Origin: Aliiglaciecola sp. CAU 1673
Lineage (GTDB): Bacteria; Pseudomonadota; Gammaproteobacteria; Enterobacterales; Alteromonadaceae
Assembly (NCBI RefSeq): GCF_029223185.1
Contig: NZ_JARHUG010000001.1
Location: 371,883-435,882 of the forward strand
Direction: 5' to 3'
DNA: 64,000 nucleotides
The notes below the pieces were generated by a model. That model did not search any database, was not told the DNA's origin, and saw only the letters and a program-made list of their open reading frames with translations. A program made the position numbers and the translations under genes. Positions 8,847 to 17,851 of this stretch are shown here, one piece after another (the first letter of the stretch is position 1; every line of letters begins with the position of its first letter).

Positions 8847-11606
8847 ATGGACCTTAAGAATTTATTCAAAGCATCGGCCATTGCTGCCGCCGTTGCACTG
8901 GCTGGCTGTGGTGGTGACATTAATATTAATGCCGTTGGTGAAACGCCAACCCCCACGCCGACCCCCACTCCGACGCCTACTCCAACGCCTACGCCAACAC
9001 CGACGCCAGTGACGCTTCCAGGTACTGCCAGTGCTTCTCTGTCTTTGGCCGCTACTGAAGCCTTAGGTGAAGAAGTGATTGTTCAGGTGATTTCTGGCCG
9101 CATCACGGCAGATACCACCCTGGTTAACAGCACAGGCAGTGCCCGTGTAATGTACGCCCTGTCAGGTGCTACTTTCGTTGGCGGCGACAACACCAATTCT
9201 GCCACCCTGACTATCGAGCCAGGTACTGTGGTATTCGGTCGTTCAGGTAATGATTACCTGGTTGTAAGCCGTGGCTCAAAAATTGAAGCCGCGGGTTCTG
9301 CCGATGCGCCGATTATTATGACCTCTTTGCAGGATGTGGTGGGTGAAGAAACCGCTGCTGGTCAGTGGGGTGGTGTGATCCTGTTGGGTAATGCACCTTC
9401 TAACAAATGTCCAAGCGACGGCTCTGCTTGTGCCCTTCAGGTGGAAGGTGCTGAAGAGGGCGCCGTATTTGGCGGCACCAATGAAGCGGATAACTCAGGT
9501 ACCCTGAAGTATGTAGTGGTTAAGCACGCCGGTTTCGAAATTGCCCCTGATAACGAACTGAACGGTATCACCTTCGGTGGTGTTGGTTCAGGTACCACTG
9601 TTGACTATATCCAGATCCACAACAACGCCGACGACGGTATTGAAATGTTTGGCGGTAATGTGAACATGAAGCACGTTGTGTTGACCGCTAACCAGGATGA
9701 CAGCATTGACTGGGATAACGGTTATCGCGGCAAGATGCAGTTTGTTTTCGTTGAGCACGATAAGAATGGTCTGGATGCCAACCGTGGTATCGAAGCAGAC
9801 AACGATGGTTCTACACCAGACAAAGAGCCACAGTCTAATCCTACTATTTCTAACCTGACCATCATTGGTAACAACTTCAAGGGTACCGATGAGTCTGAAG
9901 GCATCTATCTGCGTGAAGGTACCGGTGCTCAGCTGTATAACGTAGTGGTAACGGGTCCTTCTGAGATGGGCGAGTGTCTGGAGGTGGAAAGTTCTGCCGT
10001 GACTCAGGCAAACCTTGGCAATGGTAAGATCAAGATGGAAAACTCCATCATGGCCTGTACCAATGGCGAAAACTTCAAATTCAAGAGCACCGACGTAGAT
10101 CTGAAAACCTGGTTTGAAGGTCAGGCGGGCAACTCGATTTCCGAGTCGGTGATGTTAGATAGCACTGGCAAGCCAATGTCTGGCTCACCTTTGCTGGGTG
10201 CTGGTCAGGACGTTGCCAACACCGTCGACGGTGCGTTCTTCGAGTCTGTTAACTTCATCGGTGCAGTGGGTACCAACGACTGGCGTCAAGGCTGGGCGTT
10301 TGGCTTTGGCGGTGGCGAAGTTGCTGCTGAAGGCGAAACGGAAGTACCTGCAGGCTGCCCTGCCGGTACCGTGGCTATCAGCCCTGCTGACGGCAACACT
10401 ACTACTTGCCAGTTGGAAGGTCGTTATACTGCGAATCTGACGCTGACTGCGGGTAACCTGTACGCTATCTCTGGTCCGGTCTTTATCGGTGGTGACAATA
10501 CCAACAGCGCTACGCTGACTGTTGAACCTGGTGTCACCGTATTTGGTCGTACCGGTGCCGATTACCTGGTCGTGAGCCGTGGCTCTAAGATCATGGCCGA
10601 AGGTACAGCTGCTAAGCCAATCAGCTTCACTTCCGCGGCTGATGTGCGCGGCGAAGCAACGGCTGCCGGTCAGTGGGGTGGTATGATCATTCTGGGTAAT
10701 GCGCCGTCTAACAAGTGTCCTACCGACGGTTCGGCCTGTGCGCTGCAAGTTGAAGGTGCGCAAGAAGGTGCAGTGTTCGGTGGTACTATCGACACCGACA
10801 ACTCTGGTGTACTGCGTTATGTTCGCGTGATGAACGGTGGCTTTGAAATCGCGCCTGACAACGAACTCAACGGTATTACTTTCGGTGGCGTAGGCTCTGG
10901 TACTACTGTTGAGTACCTGCAGGTGCATAACAACGCCGACGACGGTATCGAAATGTTCGGTGGTAGCGTTAACTTCAAGTACGTGGTACTGACCAATATC
11001 CAGGACGACAGCATCGACTGGGACAACGGTTATCGCGGTAAGATGCAGTACGTTCTGGTTCGCCAGAACCCTGACAACACTGACGCCAACCGTGGTATCG
11101 AAGCCGACAACGATGGCTCTAACCCAGACAAGCAGCCACAGTCTAACCCCATGATCGCCAACCTGACCATTATCGGTAATACCTTCAAAGGTACCGACGA
11201 GTCTGAGGGTATCTATCTGCGTGAGGGTACAATGGCGAAGCTGTACAACGTTATCGTGACTGGCCCCGCCAACATGGGCGAGTGTTTGGAAGTGGAATCT
11301 GAAGCGGTTACCCAGGGCAACCTGTCTAACGGTGGTATCGTGATGACCAACTCCGTGATGGCCTGTGAAAACGGTGAAAACTTCAAGCAGAAAGCCACTG
11401 ACGTACAACTGCAAGATTGGTTCCTGGCTCAGGCCGGTAACAGCGTAGCCGCTACCCGCGCCGAAGCAGTCAACGGTATCTTCACTGTTAGCGGTGCTGC
11501 TGCCAAAGATTTCACTGGTGATGCCTTCTTCAGCAACGCCGACCATATCGGTGCAGTAAAAGAAAGCAATAACTGGACTGCTGGCTGGACTGTAGGTCTG
11601 GAGTAA
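8847..11606 (+). CDS. large lipoprotein with two beta-helix-like repeat domains
   Basis: 919 residues. The lipobox LAGC follows a short signal, then eleven Thr-Pro pairs form a rigid spacer away from the membrane. The rest is two long copies of one domain (about residues 103-489 and 539-919). Each has EPG-VFGR, YLVVSRGSKI, AGQWGG, a Cys pair around NAPSNKCP-DGSACALQ, DNELNGITFGGVGSGT and NNADDGIEMFGG segments. The regular strand-turn pattern suggests a parallel beta-helix fold of surface or periplasmic proteins. Enzymatic function is unknown. ATG 8847 has GGAG 6-7 bases upstream. A Pho-box promoter lies ahead and a TonB-dependent receptor follows, so a role in binding or processing a phosphorylated substrate is inferred. 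Confidence 0.85.
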   Translation: MDLKNLFKASAIAAAVALAGCGGDININAVGETPTPTPTPTPTPTPTPTPTPTPVTLPGTASASLSLAATEALGEEVIVQVISGRITADTTLVNSTGSARVMYALSGATFVGGDNTNSATLTIEPGTVVFGRSGNDYLVVSRGSKIEAAGSADAPIIMTSLQDVVGEETAAGQWGGVILLGNAPSNKCPSDGSACALQVEGAEEGAVFGGTNEADNSGTLKYVVVKHAGFEIAPDNELNGITFGGVGSGTTVDYIQIHNNADDGIEMFGGNVNMKHVVLTANQDDSIDWDNGYRGKMQFVFVEHDKNGLDANRGIEADNDGSTPDKEPQSNPTISNLTIIGNNFKGTDESEGIYLREGTGAQLYNVVVTGPSEMGECLEVESSAVTQANLGNGKIKMENSIMACTNGENFKFKSTDVDLKTWFEGQAGNSISESVMLDSTGKPMSGSPLLGAGQDVANTVDGAFFESVNFIGAVGTNDWRQGWAFGFGGGEVAAEGETEVPAGCPAGTVAISPADGNTTTCQLEGRYTANLTLTAGNLYAISGPVFIGGDNTNSATLTVEPGVTVFGRTGADYLVVSRGSKIMAEGTAAKPISFTSAADVRGEATAAGQWGGMIILGNAPSNKCPTDGSACALQVEGAQEGAVFGGTIDTDNSGVLRYVRVMNGGFEIAPDNELNGITFGGVGSGTTVEYLQVHNNADDGIEMFGGSVNFKYVVLTNIQDDSIDWDNGYRGKMQYVLVRQNPDNTDANRGIEADNDGSNPDKQPQSNPMIANLTIIGNTFKGTDESEGIYLREGTMAKLYNVIVTGPANMGECLEVESEAVTQGNLSNGGIVMTNSVMACENGENFKQKATDVQLQDWFLAQAGNSVAATRAEAVNGIFTVSGAAAKDFTGDAFFSNADHIGAVKESNNWTAGWTVGLE
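8943..9008 (+). repeat. hexamer repeat coding (Thr-Pro)11
   Basis: Eleven consecutive Thr-Pro codon pairs, with varied third bases, form a low-complexity C-rich tract directly after the lipoprotein anchor. It encodes a stiff extended linker and could vary in length by slippage, although the varied codons reduce that. Confidence 0.9.
9153..11603 (+). repeat. internal tandem duplication of about 1.15 kb within the lipoprotein gene
   Basis: The unit at about 9153-10314 is repeated at about 10461-11603, with a divergent spacer between. Long stretches of protein are identical or nearly so, for example DNELNGITFGGVGSGTTV and DDSIDWDNGYRGKMQ occur in both, while codon use differs enough to suggest an old duplication kept by selection. 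Confidence 0.88.
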
Positions 11607-11620
11607 GTCTCTAAGATGGA

Positions 11621-11653
11621 CCAGCGCACTGCTAGTCGGTGCGCTGGATTTTT
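11621..11653 (+). terminator. Rho-independent terminator after the lipoprotein gene
   Basis: CCAGCGCAC, a 9-base loop, GTGCGCTGG, then ATTTTT. The perfect 9-bp stem with a T-run separates the lipoprotein gene from the TonB-dependent receptor, so the receptor needs its own promoter or read-through. Confidence 0.85.
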
Positions 11654-11736
11654 CCCATCTGCGGTTTGTGTTTTCGAATGTCGAAGCAAACCCGAAAAAA
11701 ATTCGCCAAATTTGGTGACCTAACAGAGACACTCAT

Positions 11737-11788
11737 GCTAAAAGCCAAGCGCTTTTAGCCTTGCACCCAGAGCGAAGCTTAAGGTGCA
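11737..11788 (+). other. two hairpins in the leader of the TonB-dependent receptor gene
   Basis: The first is GCTAAAAGC, loop CAAGC, GCTTTTAGC (11737-11759, a perfect 9-bp stem). The second pairs TGCACC (11762-11767) with GGTGCA (11783-11788). Neither is followed by a T-run. They lie just before the ribosome site GAGGTAAG and could affect mRNA stability or translation of the receptor. Confidence 0.5.
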
Positions 11789-11816
11789 GAGCACAAACAA
11801 GAGGTAAGAGATTATC

Positions 11817-14453
11817 ATGCGTGCCAACAGGTTTCCCTTAGCGAGTCTGACAGCCGCAGTGCTTGCCGCCATCTCCGCCCAAGGCGCGGTGGCGCAAGAG
11901 ACTGAAGATCAAATGATTGAAGAAGTAGTGGCCACGGGTACCCGTTTAAAGGGCACCGCCACTGCCGTGTTGCAAGAAAGAAAAGAACAGGCCTTTGTGG
12001 CCGACATCATGGGTGCAGAGCAAATTTCGCGTACCGGTGATGGTGACGCCGCTGCGGCGCTTCGCCGTATTACCGGTTTGACCCTGGTAGACGGCAAGTT
12101 TATCTATGTGCGTGGTTTGGGTGAACGATACTCCAGTACCCAGTTAAACGGTATGACCGTACCCAGTCCGGACCCGACGCGCTCGGTTATTCCATTAGAC
12201 TTGTTCCCCTCTGATATCATCGAGAGCCTGTCCGTTCAGAAATCCTTCTCACCTTCCATGCCCGCCTCCTTTGGTGGTGGTAACGTGGATATTCGCCTGA
12301 AGACCATCCCTTCTGAGAGGTTGTTTAACATCAGCGGTAAGCTGGGGACTAACAGCGATAACTGGGATGATGCCTTTTGGTACAATGGCGGCAGTAGCTG
12401 GGATGGTAAAGATGATGGCACCCGCGCAGCGCCTGACGCTTTGCAGTCGCTGTGGGATCAGCGTACTTTCCTGGATGACATCACGGTTGAGCAAAACCGT
12501 CAGGTTGCCCTTGATCTGAATCGTGACTATGACCCGGTCCTTGAATCTGTTGATCCAGACTATGGTTTCGACGTGGCCTTTGGCGACAGCACCGATATCG
12601 ATGATTTTCGTGTCGGTTACTTAGGCACAGTCGGTTATGACAACGGCTGGGAAGTCAGTGATCAATACCTGGGAGAAGACTTCCGTCGTGATCCGGACGG
12701 CACCTATACCTTGGTGCGTGGTTGGGATGATGTAGAGTCTACCGAGCACTCTGTGAAATGGTCAGGTATGTTCAGTGTGGGTGTGGATTACAACCGTAAC
12801 CACAAAGTGGACTTCACCACTGTCATTCTCAACGATACCAAAGACGAACTGCGCGAGAAGTTGGGCAATAACAACAACATCAACTTCGGCTCTGATCAGC
12901 GCATTCGTGAATATGATGTTTCTTATGAAGAGCGCCGTATGGTGGCCAACCAGATTAAGGGCATGCATACCTTGGTTGACTACCATTTCCTTGGTTTTGA
13001 TTGGTACTACTCCAAGTCTCGTTCCAGCCGCTATGCACCCGGCAATATGCAGGCTCGTTTTATCCTGAGTGACAGAAACGAAGATGGCATCTTTGACAAG
13101 GTTGCAGAAAGCTCGCTGAATAACGCTACCACCGCCGCTCGTTACAACTTCCAGGACTTGGATGATGAGGTCGAAAACTACGGTTGGAACCTCAATCTTC
13201 CGCTCGGTGTTGGCAAGTGGGAAATCGAACTGAAAACCGGTGCCGATTTTATTCAGAAAAACCGCACTGCGACTAACCGCCGTTTCGATATCAACACTCG
13301 TGCCCTGACCGATTCCAGCTTGCTGACCGGTTCAGAGCTTAATGATGTGTTATCTGATAGCGTGATTGGCAGCACACCATTGCGTTTCTCTTTGCTGAAT
13401 GACACAACCATCGCCGGTGACGATTATTTGTCTGCACAGATGGTCGATGCCTATTACTTCGAAGGGGACTTCTTCTTCGATAATAAATGGCGTATCAGCG
13501 GCGGTTTGCGTTGGGAAGACTTCCGTCAGGCCGTAGTGCCGTTGGTTCCCCAGGATGGCACCATCGATTTGCCTTCTGATGCCACAGCAGATGACCTTGC
13601 TGACCTGGCCTTCCAGGAAGATGCCCTTTACCCCGCGTTAGCCCTAACCTATGTGATGGACCAGGAGATGCAGGTACGTTTAAGCTACGGCGAGACTGTG
13701 GTGCGTCCAGACTTGCGTGAAGTGTCCCGTTCGACCTATCTGGATCCACTGACGCTGTTCCCTGTAGGTGGTACCCCAGGGTTGGAAACCACTGACGTGA
13801 AGAACTATGACCTGCGTTGGGAATGGTATGTGGACAACGGTGACAACCTGTCGGTTGGCCTGTTCTATAAAGACATGACCAATCCGATTGAATCGGTGCA
13901 GTCACCTGCTCAGGATGGTCCGCCGCTGGTTCGTATTGCCAACGCCGAAACTGGTGAAGTCTACGGTGTGGAAGTGGAGTTTCTGAAAGAGCTGGGCTTT
14001 ATCGGTGACTTCGGCCGTAACTTCTTCGTATCCGGTAACGTGACCTTGTCTGACTCTGAAATTCAGTTGGATACTCAGCGGATTGTTGAACAGACCGGTG
14101 TTTCTGCGGCAATTACCAATACCACCCGTCGTCTGACCGGACACTCAGAGTACGTTGTTAACATGCAGTTGGGTTATGACTCAGATAATGGTAACCACAG
14201 TGCGTCCTTAGTGTATAACGTATTTGGTGAGCGTATCATCATCCCTGGCATCGAAGGCCGTGATGATTCTTACGAGCAACCTTTCCACTCACTGGATTTG
14301 GTTTACACCTACTATCCGGATTTCAATTCGAACCTGAAGTTCCGTATTGAAAATATCCTCGATGAGAAGAAAGAAATCTCTTTTGAAGACACCTTGATTC
14401 GCTCGGAGACCCGCGGAATCGGTTTCAGTGTCAGCTATAAGTATGAGTTCTGA
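11817..14453 (+). CDS. TonB-dependent outer-membrane receptor
   Basis: 878 residues. A signal peptide ends near residue 26 (AVAQE), followed by a TonB-box-like MIEEVVATG (about 33-41), a plug domain with YVRGLGERYSSTQLNG and SFGGGNVDI, then a long beta-barrel ending in a C-terminal Phe (SYKYEF), as in outer-membrane barrels. It would import a large or scarce substrate using energy from TonB. The substrate is not given by the sequence. The position between a Pho-controlled lipoprotein and a Pho-controlled TonB operon points to a phosphorus-containing ligand. The start at 11817 has GAGGTAAG upstream. No clear Pho box was found directly before this gene. Confidence 0.9.
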   Translation: MRANRFPLASLTAAVLAAISAQGAVAQETEDQMIEEVVATGTRLKGTATAVLQERKEQAFVADIMGAEQISRTGDGDAAAALRRITGLTLVDGKFIYVRGLGERYSSTQLNGMTVPSPDPTRSVIPLDLFPSDIIESLSVQKSFSPSMPASFGGGNVDIRLKTIPSERLFNISGKLGTNSDNWDDAFWYNGGSSWDGKDDGTRAAPDALQSLWDQRTFLDDITVEQNRQVALDLNRDYDPVLESVDPDYGFDVAFGDSTDIDDFRVGYLGTVGYDNGWEVSDQYLGEDFRRDPDGTYTLVRGWDDVESTEHSVKWSGMFSVGVDYNRNHKVDFTTVILNDTKDELREKLGNNNNINFGSDQRIREYDVSYEERRMVANQIKGMHTLVDYHFLGFDWYYSKSRSSRYAPGNMQARFILSDRNEDGIFDKVAESSLNNATTAARYNFQDLDDEVENYGWNLNLPLGVGKWEIELKTGADFIQKNRTATNRRFDINTRALTDSSLLTGSELNDVLSDSVIGSTPLRFSLLNDTTIAGDDYLSAQMVDAYYFEGDFFFDNKWRISGGLRWEDFRQAVVPLVPQDGTIDLPSDATADDLADLAFQEDALYPALALTYVMDQEMQVRLSYGETVVRPDLREVSRSTYLDPLTLFPVGGTPGLETTDVKNYDLRWEWYVDNGDNLSVGLFYKDMTNPIESVQSPAQDGPPLVRIANAETGEVYGVEVEFLKELGFIGDFGRNFFVSGNVTLSDSEIQLDTQRIVEQTGVSAAITNTTRRLTGHSEYVVNMQLGYDSDNGNHSASLVYNVFGERIIIPGIEGRDDSYEQPFHSLDLVYTYYPDFNSNLKFRIENILDEKKEISFEDTLIRSETRGIGFSVSYKYEF

Positions 14454-14483
14454 AGATATTTCTTAAAAAGCTTCTATATTACA

Positions 14484-14513
14484 AAGGGCTGCGTTCGCAG
14501 CCCTTCGCTTTTC
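14484..14513 (+). terminator. Rho-independent terminator after the receptor gene
   Basis: AAGGGCTGC, loop GTTC, GCAGCCCTT, followed by CGCTTTT. A perfect 9-bp stem ends the receptor transcript before the Pho-box promoter of the next operon. Confidence 0.82.
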
Positions 14514-14539
14514 ATAATAATCTGCGGCCAGTCACTTAT

Positions 14540-14573
14540 CTGTAATAAAACCGTCACAGATTCCGCCTATCCT
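14540..14573 (+). promoter_or_regulatory. Pho-box promoter of the DUF3450-TtpC-ExbBD-TonB operon
   Basis: CTGTAAT-AAAA-CCGTCAC (14540-14557), then 10 bp, then TATCCT (14568-14573) as -10. Transcription would begin near 14580 and give a leader of about 50 bases before the ATG at 14633. The geometry equals that of the 8762 and 42773 promoters. Confidence 0.75.
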
Positions 14574-14632
14574 GTGCCCGAATTCTAAGATCAGTATCCC
14601 GCTGGTCTTTTTTTTAACTAGGGTTTGACAGT

Positions 14633-15403
14633 ATGACGCTTTCGAAACTACTTCCGCTGGCGTTTCTCGCCACTACCATGGCAGTAGCCAATCCAGCACT
14701 GGCGCAAGAAGACAAGTATCTTGAACCTGCCGTGAAAGCCGCGACTCAGATCAATGAATCTGCCGCCGGCTCTCAGGAAAAGATCGACAAGATGACCGAT
14801 CAGATTGACAACAAGCTGCAGCGTTTTAAAACCATCAACAAAGAAATTGATGGCCTGCTGGTATACAACAGCCAGTTGCAAAAGCAGATCGACAACCAAA
14901 TGAAAGAGATGGAAGAGCTGCGCGCTGCTATTGATGAAGTGAGCGTTGTTGAGCGTCAAATCACGCCCTTGATGCTACGTATGATTGAGGGTCTTGAGCA
15001 GTTTGTGGCGCTGGATGTGCCTTTCCTGCCAGAAGAGCGCAGCAAGCGTCTGGCTGACCTCAAGTCGATGATGGACAGAGCCGATGTGGCTGTGTCAGAG
15101 AAGTTCCGTCGCGTGATGGAAGCCTATCAGGTGGAAATGGACTACGGTCGCACCCTGGAAGCATACAGTGGCCTGCACACCATCGATGGCCAGGAGCGCG
15201 ATGTAGAGTTCCTGCGCGTTGGCCGCACTGCATTGATTTATCAGACCCGCGATGCCGGTATGCAAGGTATTTGGAACAAGCAAACCCGTCAGTGGGAAGA
15301 GCTGGATTCCAGCTACCGCACTCAGGTGACCAAAGGTCTGCGTATGGCCAAGAAACAATTGGCCCCTGATCTGCTGTCCCTGCCTGTAGCCATCACCGAC
15401 TAA
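14633..15403 (+). CDS. DUF3450 family periplasmic coiled-coil protein
   Basis: 256 residues. A signal peptide ends at ALAQE, followed by a long coiled coil (about 30-115) and a mixed C-terminal domain. DUF3450 genes habitually precede TtpC-ExbB-ExbD-TonB operons in Vibrio, Shewanella and Alteromonas relatives, where the protein is thought to act as a periplasmic part of the energy-transduction complex. It is the first gene of the operon after the Pho-box promoter and lies 7 bp before ttpC. Confidence 0.88.
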   Translation: MTLSKLLPLAFLATTMAVANPALAQEDKYLEPAVKAATQINESAAGSQEKIDKMTDQIDNKLQRFKTINKEIDGLLVYNSQLQKQIDNQMKEMEELRAAIDEVSVVERQITPLMLRMIEGLEQFVALDVPFLPEERSKRLADLKSMMDRADVAVSEKFRRVMEAYQVEMDYGRTLEAYSGLHTIDGQERDVEFLRVGRTALIYQTRDAGMQGIWNKQTRQWEELDSSYRTQVTKGLRMAKKQLAPDLLSLPVAITD

Positions 15404-15410
15404 GAGAAGC

Positions 15411-16778
15411 ATGACAATGAAAAACGTTATTAAGTTAATCACTGGTGCCCTAATGGCTTCTTTGGTGAGCACAGCGGTGCTGGCCCAGGACAAAGCTCTG
15501 GATCTGGATGCGCTGCTGAAGCAACTGGAAGAAGGCAAGATTGCCCAGAGCAAAGACAATCAAGCCCGTGAGCGAGAGTTTGCTGCCAAAGTGGCTGAGC
15601 AAGACCAGATGCTGCGTGAAGTGGCAGCTCGTCGCGACCAGCAACTGAAAAACAGCGAAACCCTGGAGCGGGGTTTCCAGGAAAATGAATTTAAACTGGC
15701 CGATCTGAACGAAGCCTTGAACACCCGTCTGGGTTCACTCAAAGAGCTGTTTGGTGTGCTGCAGCAAGTGGCCGGCGACACCAAAGGCAAGTTCCAGAAC
15801 TCTGTTATCTCTGCCCAGATCCCCGGTCGCGCTGCCTTCTTGGATGAGTTGGCACAGTCTATGGGCTCAAGCTCTAAGCTGGCCTCTATTGAAGAAATAG
15901 AGCGCGTATGGTTTGAAATCCAGCGCGAGATGACCGAATCCGGCAAAGTCACCAAGTTTAATACCGATGTGGTGGAAGCCTCTGGTAACAAAGTGGCTAA
16001 AGAAGTGGTGCGTGTGGGCTCTTTCGCTCTGGTATCAGACGGTAAGTATCTTGATATGAACCCTGCCACCGGCACCGTTGCTGAATTGTTGCGCCAACCC
16101 GCTTCGCGTTATGGTGAAAGCGCTGGTGAACTGCAAGCCTCCAATGGTGAACTGGTTGAATTCGGTCTTGATCCGACAGGCGGTTCAATTCTGGGTCTGC
16201 TGGTACAAGCCCCTAACCTGCAAGAGCGCATCGAGCAGGGTGGTCTGGTCGGTTATATCATCCTTGCTGTGGGTGCCATCGGTTTGTTGTTGGCACTGGA
16301 GCGTCTGATCAGCCTGACGCTGATCAAAACCAAAGTGGACAAGCAGCTGAAGTCCAAGCAAATCAATACCAATAACCCGCTGGGCCGCGTACTGAAAGTG
16401 CGTGAAGACTTCCCCCAAGTGGATACTGAAACCCTTGAACTGAAGTTAACCGAAGCCATTTTGGGCGAAGTTCCAAAGCTTGGTCGTAACCTGACCATTA
16501 TCAAGATTATCTCTGTGGTGGCGCCGCTGATGGGTCTTCTGGGTACCGTTACCGGTATGATCAATACCTTCCAGGCCATCACCCTGTTTGGTACCGGTGA
16601 CCCCAAATTGATGGCGGGTGGTATCTCTACCGCGTTGGTTACCACGGTATTGGGTCTGGTTGTCGCCATCCCCATGACCTTGCTGTACGCCATGCTGAAC
16701 ACTCGTAGTAAGAACATCGTGTTCATCCTTCAAGAACAAGCTTCTGGTGTTATCGCCGAGCGCGCTGAGCGCAGCTGA
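15411..16778 (+). CDS. ttpC: TtpC-like MotA/TolQ/ExbB-family proton channel with periplasmic domain
   Basis: 455 residues. A signal peptide (ends near VLAQD) is followed by a coiled-coil periplasmic region (about 25-110) and a globular part. Three membrane helices with the MotA/TolQ/ExbB signature come last (GYIILAVGAIGLLLALERL, then VAPLMGLLGTVTGMINTF and TALVTTVLGLVVAIPMTLL). This matches TtpC, the extra ExbB-like protein of TonB2 systems, which is required with ExbB2/ExbD2/TonB2 for uptake. The start may be ATG 15411 or ATG 15417. A strong hairpin follows the gene before exbB. Confidence 0.88.
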   Translation: MTMKNVIKLITGALMASLVSTAVLAQDKALDLDALLKQLEEGKIAQSKDNQAREREFAAKVAEQDQMLREVAARRDQQLKNSETLERGFQENEFKLADLNEALNTRLGSLKELFGVLQQVAGDTKGKFQNSVISAQIPGRAAFLDELAQSMGSSSKLASIEEIERVWFEIQREMTESGKVTKFNTDVVEASGNKVAKEVVRVGSFALVSDGKYLDMNPATGTVAELLRQPASRYGESAGELQASNGELVEFGLDPTGGSILGLLVQAPNLQERIEQGGLVGYIILAVGAIGLLLALERLISLTLIKTKVDKQLKSKQINTNNPLGRVLKVREDFPQVDTETLELKLTEAILGEVPKLGRNLTIIKIISVVAPLMGLLGTVTGMINTFQAITLFGTGDPKLMAGGISTALVTTVLGLVVAIPMTLLYAMLNTRSKNIVFILQEQASGVIAERAERS

Positions 16779-16785
16779 TAACGGC

Positions 16786-16860
16786 GGCGGGCAGACTCTG
16801 CCCGCCTGACGCTGACTGAGGTCGGCCCAGAGTAGGTTTAAGTGCGTGGCGCTGCCACGC
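16786..16860 (+). other. two intercistronic hairpins between ttpC and exbB
   Basis: GGCGGGCAG, ACT, CTGCCCGCC (16786-16806), then GCGTGGC, GCT, GCCACGC (16844-16860). Both are perfect and GC-rich, with no T-run, so the operon is probably not ended here. They may block exonucleases or set unequal TtpC and ExbB levels. Confidence 0.6.
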
Positions 16861-16882
16861 CGTAAGAGGAGCGACTAACAAC

Positions 16883-17404
16883 ATGTTTGTCGAGTTTTTT
16901 GAAGCGATACGTGATTTCACCGAAACCGGTGGCCAGGTACTGCTGGTAATCGGTCTGCTGATCTTTGTGATGTGGCTGCTGATCCTGGAGCGCGCGCTGT
17001 TCTACAGCGTCTGGTACAAAGGGCTCAAAAAGGATGCCGTTGCCCGCTGGAATGCCAGACAAGACAGAGCGTCCTGGGCGGCAGAACAAATTCGCCAGGC
17101 CATGATTTCCAGACTGACCATTAAGCTTAATGGCAGTATTCCGGTTATTCAGGCACTGGTTGCTTTGTGTCCGCTGCTGGGTCTGATGGGCACAGTAACC
17201 GGCATGATTGAAGTGTTCGATGTGATGGCCATTTCCGGTTCGGGCAATGCCCGCTCCATGGCGTCCGGTGTGTCTAAAGCCACTATTCCGACAATGGCGG
17301 GCATGGTGGGTGCACTGTCCGGTGTGTTTGCCTCAACCTGGCTGACGCGCATGAGCAAGCGAGAGAAAACGCATTTAGAAGACGCCATGGCATTGGATCA
17401 TTAA
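16883..17404 (+). CDS. exbB: ExbB-type biopolymer transport proton channel
   Basis: 173 residues with three membrane helices and the ExbB/TolQ core: ALVALCPLLGLMGTVTGMI and VSKATIPTMAGMVGALSGVF. It forms the inner-membrane proton channel with ExbD that energises TonB. It is shorter than classical ExbB (about 240 residues), as usual for ExbB2 proteins. Second channel subunit of the operon after ttpC. Confidence 0.9.
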   Translation: MFVEFFEAIRDFTETGGQVLLVIGLLIFVMWLLILERALFYSVWYKGLKKDAVARWNARQDRASWAAEQIRQAMISRLTIKLNGSIPVIQALVALCPLLGLMGTVTGMIEVFDVMAISGSGNARSMASGVSKATIPTMAGMVGALSGVFASTWLTRMSKREKTHLEDAMALDH

Positions 17405-17440
17405 GGCAGGGCCTGTGCCCGCTTTTGCAGAGAGAATTTT

Positions 17441-17845
17441 ATGAAACAGCATTTTCAGAACCTGGTAGACGAAGAAGAAGCCACTATCGACCTGACGCCC
17501 ATGCTGGACGTGGTCTTTATTATGTTGATCTTCTTTATCGTAACCGCCTCTTTCGTTAAAGAAGCCGGTATCGATGTAAACCGCCCTGAGGCCGCTACCG
17601 CGGTGAAAAAAGATCGCGCCAATATCCTGGTGGCTATCAGTGACAAGAATGAAATTTGGATCAACAAGCGCCGTGTTGATGAGCGTGCCATTCAAGCCAA
17701 CATCGAGCGTCTGTATGCGGAAAACCCGCAGGGTAGCGTGGTGATCCAGGCCGATAAGAAAGCCACTACTGAGACCTTGATCAAAGTCATGGATGCGTCG
17801 CGCGCCGCTGGTGTGTTTGACGTATCCATCGCCGCACAAGAGTAA
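17441..17845 (+). CDS. exbD: ExbD-type biopolymer transport protein
   Basis: 134 residues. One N-terminal membrane helix contains the conserved Asp in DLTPMLDVVFIMLIFFIV, which carries protons in ExbD/TolR. The periplasmic domain includes NILVAISDKNEIWINKR and VVIQADKKATTETLIKVMDA, typical of ExbD. It works with ExbB and TtpC to drive TonB. The TAA is 6 bp before tonB. Confidence 0.92.
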   Translation: MKQHFQNLVDEEEATIDLTPMLDVVFIMLIFFIVTASFVKEAGIDVNRPEAATAVKKDRANILVAISDKNEIWINKRRVDERAIQANIERLYAENPQGSVVIQADKKATTETLIKVMDASRAAGVFDVSIAAQE

Positions 17846-17851
17846 GAAACA

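Noticed and set aside
8943..9008. CRISPR-like or satellite repeat
   Set aside because: It is an in-frame Thr-Pro codon repeat without spacers.
10185..11732. A 515-codon open frame on the minus strand
   Set aside because: It lies entirely antisense to the duplicated lipoprotein gene, has no ribosome site or recognisable domain, and its length is explained by the codon bias of the gene opposite.
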